DNA from: an uncultured Alphaproteobacteria bacterium
GTDB taxonomy: Bacteria > Pseudomonadota > Alphaproteobacteria > RF32 > CAG-239
NCBI GenBank assembly: GCA_944393225.1
Contig: CALXZK010000001.1
Coordinates: 1 to 64,000, forward strand
Reading direction: 5' to 3'
DNA length: 64,000 bases
A program made the position numbers and the translations under genes. Position 1 is the stretch's first letter; every line of letters begins with the position of its first letter. Below are positions 45,070 through 54,645 of this stretch, one piece after another. The notes below the pieces were generated by a model. It was given only the letters and a program-made list of their open reading frames with translations, was not told the origin of the DNA and did not search any database.

Positions 45070-47532
45070 TTGACGAAAAGTAATTCTGTTATTATCAACG
45101 AAATTGATAAAGCCCGCTTAAAACTTTCTATTGAGCACTATATCAAATATTTTATCGGTAAAAGAACCAGCGAAGTTAACAAAGACGAGGCTCTTAACGC
45201 CATTGCCTTGGCTGTCAGAGAATTTGCCATGGATAAAATGTATGAAACCATGGCTCGTTATAACAAAGTTAACACCAAAAGAATCTATTATCTTTCAGTA
45301 GAATATCTTATCGGTCGTTCTTTGGAAAACAATCTGCATAACTTAGGTCTATATAATATTATGCAAGATATTAAAATTGATGGCTTGCCCGATTTCAGTT
45401 TGCAAGAAATTTTTGATACAGAATATGATCCTGCTCTCGGTAACGGCGGCTTGGGTCGTTTGGCTGCTTGCTATTTGGACTCAATGGCTTCACTCGGAAT
45501 CCCCGGATTTGGTTACGGTATCAACTATCAGTTCGGACTGTTCAAACAAAAATTTGAAAATGGTTATCAAGTAGAACAAGCTGATAGCTGGCTCGGAGAG
45601 GACTCTCCGTGGCAATTTGCTCGTCCCGACAGAACCGTTAAAATTCCAATCAAAGGTGACGTCGAAGTGATTGATGACGGTACCGGTCATAAAAACTTTA
45701 TTTGGATGAACACACAAAATATTTATGGTGTGCCTTATGACTTCCCGATTGTCGGTTACAACGGAAAATCCGTGAACTATTTGCGCCTGTTCTCCGCCAA
45801 AACCGACGATGAACTCGACATCAACATCTTTAACGAAGGTGGTTATATTGATGCGGTTAAAGATAAGATTGCAACCGAAACAATTTCTAAAGTTTTGTAC
45901 CCTTCAGATGCTGTCGAATCGGGTAAAAAATTGCGTCTGACACAACAATATTTCTTTGTTTCTTGCGCAATGCAAGATATTATCCGTCGTTTCTTGGAAA
46001 AGAGTAATGACTTCCAAAAATTGCCGGATATGGTTTGCATTCAGTTGAACGACACCCACCCCGCTATCGCCATCGCCGAAATGATGCGCTTGCTCGTTGA
46101 TATCCACGGTCAAGAATGGGATACAGCTTGGGATATTGTTACAAGAACTTTTGCTTATACCAACCACACCTTGTTACCCGAAGCTCTCGAAACATGGCCG
46201 GCTCGCATTTTCCAAGAGCTCTTGCCCAGACACTTGCAAATCATTTACGAAATTAACCGTCGCTTTATGGATTTTGCTCGTGAAAAATTCGGCGATAATT
46301 CCGAAAAACTCGCAAAAGTTTCCATTGTTTCCGGCGAAGGTAACAATCAAATTATTCGTATGGCCAACCTCTCCATTGTCGGTTCTTTCTCCGTCAACGG
46401 TGTGGCTCAAATCCACTCAAATTTGATTAAGACCAAACTTGTTCCTGAGTTTTATGAGCTCTGGCCGGAAAAATTCTGCAACGTTACCAACGGCATTACA
46501 CCGCGTCGTTGGCTCTTGCACGCAAACACTGCTTTGGCTGACCTTATCACATCAAAAATCGGTCTTGATTGGGTTACCCACTTGTCCGATTTGAAAAAAT
46601 TGGAAAAATTTGCCGATGATGCAAAATTTGTTAAAAGCTTTTCTGAAATCAAAAAAGCTAACAAAGAAAAACTTTCCAAAATTATCTTCAGAACAACCGG
46701 CGTAATGGTTGATCCGGAAAGCATGTTTATTGTTCATGCAAAACGTATTCATGAATATAAACGCCAACTTATGACCATCTTGCAAGTTATCGGCGAATAC
46801 TTAGCTATCATTAAAGATAACTATAAACCCAAACACGCCAAAACTTATATTTTTGCCGGTAAAGCTGCTCCGTCATATAACTTTGCAAAACTCATTATCA
46901 AACTCATCAACAATGTGGCTGATGTTGTTAATAATGACCCTCTTGTTAAAGATATGATTAAGGTTGTCTTTATCCCTGATTATAAAGTTTCTTTAGCCGA
47001 ATCTCTCATGCCGGCCGCCGACTTGAGCGTTCAATCTTCAACAGCCGGTTTTGAAGCCAGTGGTACCGGTAATATGAAGTTTGCCTTAAACGGCGCTCTG
47101 ACCATTGGTACGCTTGACGGCGCCAATATTGAAATCAGACAAAATGTCGGCGATGAAAACTTCTATTTGTTCGGTTTGACCGAAGAAGAAATTCAACGTC
47201 AAAGAGCAACTTATAATCCACGCGCATTGTATGATAATAACAATTATATCAAACGCATTTTGAATGCTATCAATTCAAATATGTTCTGCGAAAAAGATTA
47301 TCTCTTGCTCTTCAAACCCATTTTTGAAGAACTCGTTAACCGCGATTACTTCTTTGTTTTGGCTGATTTGGCTTCCTTTGATGAAACCATCAAAAAAGCA
47401 GAAACAGACTTCCAAGATAAGAAAAAATGGGCTAAGAAAGCTATTATCAATGTTGCCAACATGGGTTACTTCACCAGCGACCGTGCGGTTGAAGAATATG
47501 CTAAAAACATTTGGCATATCAAACCATGTTAA
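45070..47532 (+). CDS. glgP: glycogen/alpha-glucan phosphorylase
   Basis: An 820-aa pyridoxal-phosphate enzyme that releases glucose-1-phosphate from glycogen. Visible blocks are RIYYLSVEYLIGRSLENNL, DPALGNGGLGRLAACYLDSM, NDTHPAIAIAEMMR, TNHTLLPEALETWP, TNGITPRRWL and the PLP-lysine block EASGTGNMKFALNGALTIGT. The start is placed at TTG 45070 because GGGGAGG lies 8 nt upstream and the resulting length fits the family; the upstream in-frame extension of 55 residues has no homology. Divergent from tolC. No other glycogen genes lie in the window. Confidence 0.96.
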   Translation: MTKSNSVIINEIDKARLKLSIEHYIKYFIGKRTSEVNKDEALNAIALAVREFAMDKMYETMARYNKVNTKRIYYLSVEYLIGRSLENNLHNLGLYNIMQDIKIDGLPDFSLQEIFDTEYDPALGNGGLGRLAACYLDSMASLGIPGFGYGINYQFGLFKQKFENGYQVEQADSWLGEDSPWQFARPDRTVKIPIKGDVEVIDDGTGHKNFIWMNTQNIYGVPYDFPIVGYNGKSVNYLRLFSAKTDDELDINIFNEGGYIDAVKDKIATETISKVLYPSDAVESGKKLRLTQQYFFVSCAMQDIIRRFLEKSNDFQKLPDMVCIQLNDTHPAIAIAEMMRLLVDIHGQEWDTAWDIVTRTFAYTNHTLLPEALETWPARIFQELLPRHLQIIYEINRRFMDFAREKFGDNSEKLAKVSIVSGEGNNQIIRMANLSIVGSFSVNGVAQIHSNLIKTKLVPEFYELWPEKFCNVTNGITPRRWLLHANTALADLITSKIGLDWVTHLSDLKKLEKFADDAKFVKSFSEIKKANKEKLSKIIFRTTGVMVDPESMFIVHAKRIHEYKRQLMTILQVIGEYLAIIKDNYKPKHAKTYIFAGKAAPSYNFAKLIIKLINNVADVVNNDPLVKDMIKVVFIPDYKVSLAESLMPAADLSVQSSTAGFEASGTGNMKFALNGALTIGTLDGANIEIRQNVGDENFYLFGLTEEEIQRQRATYNPRALYDNNNYIKRILNAINSNMFCEKDYLLLFKPIFEELVNRDYFFVLADLASFDETIKKAETDFQDKKKWAKKAIINVANMGYFTSDRAVEEYAKNIWHIKPC

Positions 47533-47551
47533 GCATTGTTGCCTAGCAAAC

Positions 47552-47584
47552 AAAAAACTCCTCTGTTTTTCAGAGGAGTTTTTT
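47552..47584. terminator. bidirectional terminator glgP / 597-aa protein
   Basis: A perfect 14-bp stem (47552-47565 with 47571-47584) around a T-rich loop, with A and T tails, lies between convergent genes. Confidence 0.9.
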
Positions 47585-47589
47585 TGTTT

Positions 47590-49383
47590 TTAATCTCGAC
47601 CACCTTCTCGGCTAAGCGGCGGTATCGTATTACCTGAATTTTCTCTCTCGTATATTGCACGACCTTTAGCCAATCTGTTTTTCATATTGCGTTCTTGACC
47701 ATAGGCATCATAATACGGGAATTTGCGCAATCTCGGAACTTCCAATTTATCAAAGCCTTCGGTATCAACCTGAGCCTGAATAGCTTGGATCATACTTTGA
47801 ACTTCATCATATTTACTGCTGATGATTTCTTTCATATCTTTCTTGGCTTGAACATCTCTTAACTCTGAGCGCAACTCTTTATGGGTCAGATACAAATTCT
47901 TGTTATACAACTCGATGTATTTCTTTTGCAGTTCTTGATGCGACATTGTTTCCATTGCCGGATCTTCCATATATTGCGTCAACAACTCAACATAAGCCTT
48001 ACCTGTTGCCAACTCTTTGGCGGCATTGGTTTTGTCTTCTTTCTTTTGAACCTTAAAGGTGTTGAAAGGTTCATCACTTGTATCCGTATAAACTTTAGCC
48101 ATAATATTGGTTTCATAGAAGCGGTTAAAGTTTTTGAACTTTTCTTCACTTCTCTCGACGGCTATTTGTGCTTTCAAAGTTTTAATCATACGCAGATACG
48201 GATTGTTCGGATTTTTGTCTTTCTGCCACATTTCGATCAAATCCTCTTCCATCTGCTCTGCCAAGCGCTCATAATATTCAGCACGTTTTGTCGGATCGTC
48301 ATTGTTTTCTTTGACCAATTTCATCATGGCATTGAATTCTTTTTCTTTTAATTTTGTGCCGGTCGGTACAATCATTTTCTTTGCACATGAATTTAAGAAT
48401 TTTCCTTTGAAAGCAGCTGCAGCCGTAAAACGAACGTGTGTTGATTTACAAGTCTGAGCCAAACCGATTGCCTCATCCATAACCCAATCCGGAGCATCTC
48501 CGTATTTTGGTGTTAAAACAAATACGGTCAAATGCGGTTTTCCATCTTTATAATCAATAGTGGCTTTCAAACCAGCATCAAAGTTCGGTACAACCTTTCC
48601 GCTTTTATCGGCTTTGGGTCCCTCTCTCTTTTGATCGGCATCTTTATACCACATTAATTTATAGCCATTACCGACATCAACTTTACGATAGTTATCTGAC
48701 TTGTCTTTTTGTGTGGCTTTGACGTGGTTGGAAATATAGGTTTCAATATCAGCTTTGGAAGGGTGAATTTCTTCAACCTTTTTTTCTTCTTTCGGATTGG
48801 AGTGAATGCTTTTTCTAACCTGTTTGGCCATATCGCGGCGCGCTTTTAAGGCTTCTTCATCACTCAGTCCCGTTGTATCAAGCGGTGCTACCGGAGGCTC
48901 ATTGCTGTTTGCCGGTTGTGGCAAGCTTGCAGTTTGTTGATTTGCATCAAACAAGCCATTTTCATAAAAGCCATCTTCATTTCTGAGTTCTCTTTCTGCT
49001 TCTTTGGCTACTTGCTCAAAAGCAGCATCTCGTTCATTTGAATCAAAACTTAAGCCGGATATACCAAGTTGAGATAAATAGGCATACACGTTTTTGAGCT
49101 CGTCTTTGCTCAAACCAAACTTACTAAAAGTAATATTACCATGTTCAATGCGAAAATCTACGCCATACGGCAAATGGATATTGTAGCCGTCTTTTCCATT
49201 TTCTTGTGTTTTTTCATAAGTTAATTGGTATTGCGGATTCCATCCTTCGGAACATTCTTGCAAACGCTCACCTAAGAGCTCCATTTGCTCTTCCGGCGTC
49301 AAAGGTTGCGGATTTTCTTCAGGCAACACAGAGCTGTCGGGAGCAACTTGATTGAACAAGAATTTATTTCCATTATATGCCAT
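47590..49383 (-). CDS. large protein of unknown function
   Basis: A 597-aa soluble protein that I do not recognise. It is highly charged, with glutamine/proline-rich low-complexity sequence at residues 150-185 and 20-35. A compact central region (about 290-360) contains DAPDWVMDEAIGLAQTCKSTHV then RFTAAAAFKGKFLNSCAKKMIVPTG and may be a folded core; the C-terminal 240 residues are helical and coiled-coil-like. No signal peptide or membrane helix is present. The stop lies 6 nt after a terminator stem shared with glgP. Confidence 0.75.
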   Translation of the reverse strand: MAYNGNKFLFNQVAPDSSVLPEENPQPLTPEEQMELLGERLQECSEGWNPQYQLTYEKTQENGKDGYNIHLPYGVDFRIEHGNITFSKFGLSKDELKNVYAYLSQLGISGLSFDSNERDAAFEQVAKEAERELRNEDGFYENGLFDANQQTASLPQPANSNEPPVAPLDTTGLSDEEALKARRDMAKQVRKSIHSNPKEEKKVEEIHPSKADIETYISNHVKATQKDKSDNYRKVDVGNGYKLMWYKDADQKREGPKADKSGKVVPNFDAGLKATIDYKDGKPHLTVFVLTPKYGDAPDWVMDEAIGLAQTCKSTHVRFTAAAAFKGKFLNSCAKKMIVPTGTKLKEKEFNAMMKLVKENNDDPTKRAEYYERLAEQMEEDLIEMWQKDKNPNNPYLRMIKTLKAQIAVERSEEKFKNFNRFYETNIMAKVYTDTSDEPFNTFKVQKKEDKTNAAKELATGKAYVELLTQYMEDPAMETMSHQELQKKYIELYNKNLYLTHKELRSELRDVQAKKDMKEIISSKYDEVQSMIQAIQAQVDTEGFDKLEVPRLRKFPYYDAYGQERNMKNRLAKGRAIYERENSGNTIPPLSREGGRD

Positions 49384-49467
49384 AGTCTAACCTCGTACTT
49401 TTTACTAAATTTAAGTACATCATAGCACATTTTGAAATAAAAACAATATTTTTTGACAAAAAAATTA

Positions 49468-49875
49468 TTAATATGTTCGGCTATTAAAACTTCTCAGCAT
49501 TGCTATATTAATGCTATTCTTTTTATATTCTGCGGATTTTGTTATTGCGTCTTTTTGTCTATTTTTATCATTTTCTTGATTACGAACGTTATTGTTCTTC
49601 AAATCTTTTAATAACTTATAATTTCCCATCTTATCTTGATAATAGCCTCGTGCATCACCGTCAGAAAATTTGACGATTAAACTTTTGCCGTGATGATGTG
49701 CCTCCGCAATATTAACATCTTCAGGAAAACGCTCTATTATACGCATACTTTCTCCGCCGTTGATATACTGCAAGAGAATATTATCTCCACCCTCTTCTTT
49801 ATGCCAATCTACACTGTTTTCAATTAACTCCACATCAAGGCAACCATCTTGATCCAAATCATAATTTATCTTCAT
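49468..49875 (-). CDS. small protein with DxDxDG-like motif
   Basis: A 135-aa protein of unknown function. Near its N terminus, NYDLDQDGCLDVEL resembles a calcium-binding loop (D-x-D-x-D-G-x-hydrophobic), but only one copy is present. Residues 55-90 look beta-rich (HHHGKSLIVKFSDGDARGYYQ) and the C-terminal 45 residues are asparagine/lysine-rich and likely disordered. ATG 49875 is chosen because GAAGGGAAG lies just upstream; its leader overlaps the pgk terminator. Confidence 0.65.
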   Translation of the reverse strand: MKINYDLDQDGCLDVELIENSVDWHKEEGGDNILLQYINGGESMRIIERFPEDVNIAEAHHHGKSLIVKFSDGDARGYYQDKMGNYKLLKDLKNNNVRNQENDKNRQKDAITKSAEYKKNSINIAMLRSFNSRTY

Positions 49876-49898
49876 CTTTCTTCCCTTCTCAAAAACAA

Positions 49899-49924
49899 CA
49901 AAGCCCACCAAAAGGCGGGCTTTG
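49899..49924 (-). terminator. pgk terminator
   Basis: Arms caaagcccacc (49899-49909) and ggcgggctttg (49914-49924) pair with one wobble and are followed on the minus strand by a T-rich stretch, 13 nt after the pgk stop. It also covers the leader of the 49468-49875 gene. Confidence 0.8.
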
Positions 49925-49936
49925 TCTTAAGCTTGT

Positions 49937-51148
49937 TTATTTTTTCAAAACAACAACTCCGGGGAGCTCTTTACCTTCCATCCATTCGAGGAAAGCACCG
50001 CCCGCAGTTGAAATGTAGCTGAATTTCTTTTCTACACCGGCATTAGCCAAAGCAGAAACAGTATCACCACCACCGGCAACGGTTAACAATTTACCGGCTT
50101 GGGTTAATTCTGCCGCATGAGCTGCAACTTCGTTGGTTGCGGTGTCAAACGGTTTCAATTCAAACACGCCCAAAGGTCCGTTCCAAACTAAAGTTTTGCA
50201 TTCATCCAATTTGGCATTGATGGCAGCAATGGTTTTAGCGCCAACATCCATCAAAATCCAACCTTCGGCAGGAATGTGTTCCAAATCAACAGTTTTGTGT
50301 TCAGCTTCAGCTTTGAACTCTTTAGAAACAACAACATCTTTCGGCAAAATGATTTCGCAACCATTAGCTTTTGCAGTTGCCATAATTTCTTTTGCTGTTT
50401 CAATCATATCCATTTGGACAAGAGAGTTTGCTTCGTTAACAGTATCAACACCACTGGCTTTCATAAAGGTGTGAGCCATACCGCCGGAGATAACCAATTT
50501 ATCAACTTTTTTAACCAAGTTGTTCAAAAGGTCTAACTTGGTAGAAACTTTAGAACCACCGACAACAGCCATCAGCGGACGTTCCGGATTGTTCAATCCC
50601 TTGGACAAAGCGTTGACTTCTTCTTCCATCAACAAGCCCATGGCTGAAGGCAACAATTTAGCAGCGGCAACCATGGAAGCATGAGCGCGGTGAGCAGTTG
50701 AGAATGCGTCAGAGACATAAACATCGGCAACTTTAACCAACTCTTTGGCAAAAGCTTCGTCACCTTTTTTCTCTTCGTTGTAGAAACGGAGGTTTTCAAG
50801 CAACAAAACTTCGTCAGATTTCATATTTTTAACGGCATTTGCAACTTTTTCACCAATGCAGTCATCAACAAAAACAACATGTTTGCCCAAAGATTTTTCC
50901 AAATCGGCAACAATGTGGCTCAAAGAGTTGCGCATATCGCCTTTGCCTTCCGGACGACCAAAGTGAGAAATTACAACAACTTTGGCACCTTTTTCCATCA
51001 ACAATTTGATGGTCGGAACCGTACGGTCAATACGTGCGGTATTGGTAACTTTCAAGTTTTCATCAACTGGAACGTTCAAGTCTGCGCGGAGCATAACAAC
51101 TTTGCCGTTCAAATCACCTAAATCTTTAATTGTTTTATATTCGGTCAT
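49937..51148 (-). CDS. pgk: phosphoglycerate kinase
   Basis: A 403-aa glycolytic enzyme that makes ATP from 1,3-bisphosphoglycerate. The N-terminal RADLNVPVD and HFGRPEG blocks, the hinge region VVGGSKVSTKLDLLNNL and the nucleotide-binding WNGPLGVFE and GGGDTVSAL blocks are intact. It lies downstream of gap across a 98-nt gap that contains a nested hairpin, consistent with a gap-pgk operon. Confidence 0.98.
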   Translation of the reverse strand: MTEYKTIKDLGDLNGKVVMLRADLNVPVDENLKVTNTARIDRTVPTIKLLMEKGAKVVVISHFGRPEGKGDMRNSLSHIVADLEKSLGKHVVFVDDCIGEKVANAVKNMKSDEVLLLENLRFYNEEKKGDEAFAKELVKVADVYVSDAFSTAHRAHASMVAAAKLLPSAMGLLMEEEVNALSKGLNNPERPLMAVVGGSKVSTKLDLLNNLVKKVDKLVISGGMAHTFMKASGVDTVNEANSLVQMDMIETAKEIMATAKANGCEIILPKDVVVSKEFKAEAEHKTVDLEHIPAEGWILMDVGAKTIAAINAKLDECKTLVWNGPLGVFELKPFDTATNEVAAHAAELTQAGKLLTVAGGGDTVSALANAGVEKKFSYISTAGGAFLEWMEGKELPGVVVLKK

Positions 51149-51171
51149 TTAATTTTTCCTATCTAAAAAGC

Positions 51172-51238
51172 AAAATCCCCGCCCCGAGTTTGTTACAAAA
51201 CGCATAGCGCATTTTGTCCTCGGAATGACGGGGATTTT
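51172..51238. repeat. nested inverted repeat between gap and pgk
   Basis: A 10-bp outer stem (51172-51181 with 51229-51238) encloses a ccgag/ctcgg stem (51184-51188 with 51219-51223) and an acaaaa/ttttgt stem (51195-51200 with 51212-51217). Both ends carry A or T runs. The ggaatgacgggg word recalls dispersed palindromic elements in other proteobacteria. It could attenuate transcription or stabilise the gap message. Confidence 0.75.
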
Positions 51239-51246
51239 TTTAAGCA

Positions 51247-52269
<1,023 letters not shown>

Positions 52270-52499
52270 TTATTTAATGTGCGGACAGCCCCGCACTGGC
52301 TTTTATCTAAAATTTTATCGTCGATAATGTAGCATTAATTCAATTTTTTTCAAGTTAAATATTGTTTCATTGACAATTTATCACTTTTTTTACAAAAAAA
52401 GCTTGATTTTTTGTCCACAAATGATATGAAAAAGACAGAAAAATATATTATGAAGATTGAAATTATTAAACTTGAATATTAACCAAATTTTTTTAGCGT

Positions 52500-52877
52500 A
52501 TGAAAAATTTTGCTTTACTTTCAAAAAAGTGTGTGGGTTTCACTCCCCTTGCAACAATTGGTTATATCCAAAACTGCAAACATCAGCTTCACACAGAAAA
52601 AGTTTTTGCAGGCATATTGAAGTATGCTTTAACAAAAATCAATGAAGCCGTTGCCAAAGAGCATCGGTGTTATCTGTACAATCAACCTAAAAAGGATTGG
52701 TGTGCTGAAGCTCAAGCTGCTTTTGCCAAAGCCGAAACCATCTACGAGGAAAAATATGGTATGGAGGCTGAAATCCACGTTTATAAATTCCGTGGAGAAG
52801 AAAAGTTCAACTACTACTTCATCAAAGGAGAGCAGTTGGGCGAAAAAATTGAGATTTTGTTCTTAGAAGAACTTTAA
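52500..52877 (+). CDS. small protein of unknown function
   Basis: A 125-aa protein with a hydrophobic-free, soluble composition, rich in lysine and aromatic residues, and several cysteines (C11, C26, C57, C68). No family motif is recognised; the pattern KVFAGILKYALTKINEAVAKEHRCYLYNQPKKDW looks like a helical core followed by a beta-rich C terminus (AEIHVYKFRGEEKFNYYFI). The ribosome site is weak. A short palindrome spans its stop codon (52866-52888) before a bidirectional terminator. Confidence 0.55.
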   Translation: MKNFALLSKKCVGFTPLATIGYIQNCKHQLHTEKVFAGILKYALTKINEAVAKEHRCYLYNQPKKDWCAEAQAAFAKAETIYEEKYGMEAEIHVYKFRGEEKFNYYFIKGEQLGEKIEILFLEEL

Positions 52878-52893
52878 GCGTTCTTCTGACAAT

Positions 52894-52931
52894 AAAAAAA
52901 AGCGAGGTTTTAACAAACCCCGCTTTTTTTA
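52894..52931. terminator. bidirectional terminator
   Basis: Arms gcgaggttt and aaaccccgc pair with one mismatch between A and T runs. It serves the 52500-52877 gene and the convergent nitroreductase. Confidence 0.8.
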
Positions 52932-52945
52932 TTCAACTTGTTTTT

Positions 52946-53476
52946 CTACCATTTTTCCCAATGGATCATGTTTTCATTGTATCTGTTTTCCGGTTGTTTC
53001 GGTTCTTCTGCCGGATAACCCAAAACCACAATTGAAAACGGCTTAATATTTTCCGGTAAATTGAAATATTCTTTCAAACTTGCCATCGGACCGGTCATCG
53101 GAGAAGCACCGCACCAACATCCGCCCAAACCTTTGGCATGAGCGGCAAGGAGTAAATTCTCCGTTGCGGCAGAGCAATCAATATCTACATAGCTCCAGCC
53201 TTCTTTTTCACGGCTGAAAGATTTATCCGTATTACCGCAAACCAAAATCACTGCCGTAGCATTTTCGGCAAACAAAGCAGAGCGTTGCATGTGGCGGAAT
53301 TGCTTTAACACTTCCGGATTTTCAATAACCAAGAATTCCCATGGTTGGGTATTGTGAGCAGACGGTGCATATTGCGCTGCCTTTATCAATTCTTTTATGG
53401 TTTCTTTGGAAATTTTTTTAGAGGTATCAAACTTGCGTACTGAACGACGTGTTAATAACCCATCCATTAATTCCAT
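52946..53476 (-). CDS. nitroreductase family protein
   Basis: A 176-aa FMN-dependent oxidoreductase of the nitroreductase fold; the physiological substrate is unknown. Motifs are LTRRSVRKF at the N terminus (FMN phosphate binding), YAPSAHNTQPWEF, DIDCSAATENLLLAAHAKGLGGCW and the VVLGYPAEEP end. It is on the short side and resembles single-domain YdjA-like enzymes. GGAG lies 7 nt before the ATG. Confidence 0.9.
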   Translation of the reverse strand: MELMDGLLTRRSVRKFDTSKKISKETIKELIKAAQYAPSAHNTQPWEFLVIENPEVLKQFRHMQRSALFAENATAVILVCGNTDKSFSREKEGWSYVDIDCSAATENLLLAAHAKGLGGCWCGASPMTGPMASLKEYFNLPENIKPFSIVVLGYPAEEPKQPENRYNENMIHWEKW

Positions 53477-53539
53477 CAGATTTCTCCTTAATTTATTTTT
53501 CTAATGTTTTAATTTTACAAAACAAAATATAATCTTTGG

Positions 53540-54142
53540 TTAATTTACCACACGGGTAATGCTCTCTATTCTCGGCAGAACAGAATTTTCAATAATAAAA
53601 GCAATTGCTTTTTCTGCCATTTTGTCGGTGTGTTCCAAAGATTTTGAAACTTCATCCAAATCGCTGCGATTGGTGAGTTTTTTCTCCAATGTGGCATAAA
53701 CCCCCGCTAAATCACTGAGCGAATCTATTACTTCCGCCAAATATGCCGGAATTTTTAAATCTTGCTTACCGCCCCAAAAGCCTTCAACATAACCCCACTC
53801 GAGTTGATGATAACGTGCTTGGCAGTAAGCTGACAAATTGTCTTTTTCTTTTTTTACAAAAGGCAACTCAATTTTATTTTCTTTGACTTTTTCAAAAATT
53901 TCATCCCATAAACCCATGAAAAACTTGAAAAACAAGTCTGCCTCTTCTTTGGTTTGAAGGCGCGGCTCATGTCCTTGCGGCCAGAATGATGAAATAACGT
54001 CTGACGGACGCAACTCCAAATTCGGTGAGCAAATGGCACCGGCAAAACGCATTTTGATGACGTCTAACGGTGTTTCGCAATTGTAATGTTCCAGAAGTTT
54101 TTTAAAACCTTCATCACCAATATATTTATTTTCACTTTTCAT
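53540..54142 (-). CDS. protein of unknown function
   Basis: A 200-aa soluble protein that I do not recognise. It has a helical N terminus (EGFKKLLEHYNCETPLDVIKMR), an aromatic-rich middle (SSFWPQGHEPRLQTKEEADLFFKFFMGLWDE and YHQLEWGYVEGFWGG) and a helical C terminus. The pattern is vaguely like small SEC-C or YecA-type proteins but lacks a zinc motif. It lies 63 nt before the nitroreductase start. Confidence 0.7.
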   Translation of the reverse strand: MKSENKYIGDEGFKKLLEHYNCETPLDVIKMRFAGAICSPNLELRPSDVISSFWPQGHEPRLQTKEEADLFFKFFMGLWDEIFEKVKENKIELPFVKKEKDNLSAYCQARYHQLEWGYVEGFWGGKQDLKIPAYLAEVIDSLSDLAGVYATLEKKLTNRSDLDEVSKSLEHTDKMAEKAIAFIIENSVLPRIESITRVVN

Positions 54143-54203
54143 TTTAATCTTCTTCGTTTATATATAAAGCAAATTTAAGTGTAATTTAGTGGAGTTTTGG
54201 GAA

Positions 54204-54575
54204 TTGTCCAGCAGAAATTTATTTTTTCTTGTGCTTTTAAGTTTATTTATCAACGCTTGTTCCATCACAGCGCCTTTTGTTGACCGCAGACGCGAAGCCG
54301 GCGCACAAACTCAAGCCAGCTTATATGTCGGTGCATCAACCCCAGAACGCCCTGCCATTTGCTACAACGCCTTGACAACACCTTATAAAGATGTGTTGGC
54401 TTTGGCGACCCAAGAATGTATTAAACAAAAGACCGGTTCTTATGCCGTGCCGGAAAAACAAACCTCCTTTACTTGTCGTTTGCTCATACCCAACCATTTT
54501 TACTTCCGCTGTGCCGGAGCTGCGCCGCAAAAGGAAAAAAACGTTGATATTCCTTTGATGGACGAGAATAAATAA
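54204..54575 (+). CDS. small lipoprotein
   Basis: A 123-aa lipoprotein with signal peptide SRNLFFLVLLSLFINAC (lipidated C19). The mature part contains cysteines near 52, 73, 90 and 103, a likely compact disulfide-bonded periplasmic domain; no family is recognised. The TTG at 54204 is chosen because GGAG lies 9 nt upstream and gives a compact signal peptide; a GTG at 54189 is the alternative. It precedes argS on the same strand. Confidence 0.65.
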   Translation: MSSRNLFFLVLLSLFINACSITAPFVDRRREAGAQTQASLYVGASTPERPAICYNALTTPYKDVLALATQECIKQKTGSYAVPEKQTSFTCRLLIPNHFYFRCAGAAPQKEKNVDIPLMDENK

Positions 54576-54645
54576 TTTGGTTGTATTTCTTGATTTAATT
54601 TTATAAATTATGCCCAAATCAATTTGAAAATTTAGGAATTTTACA

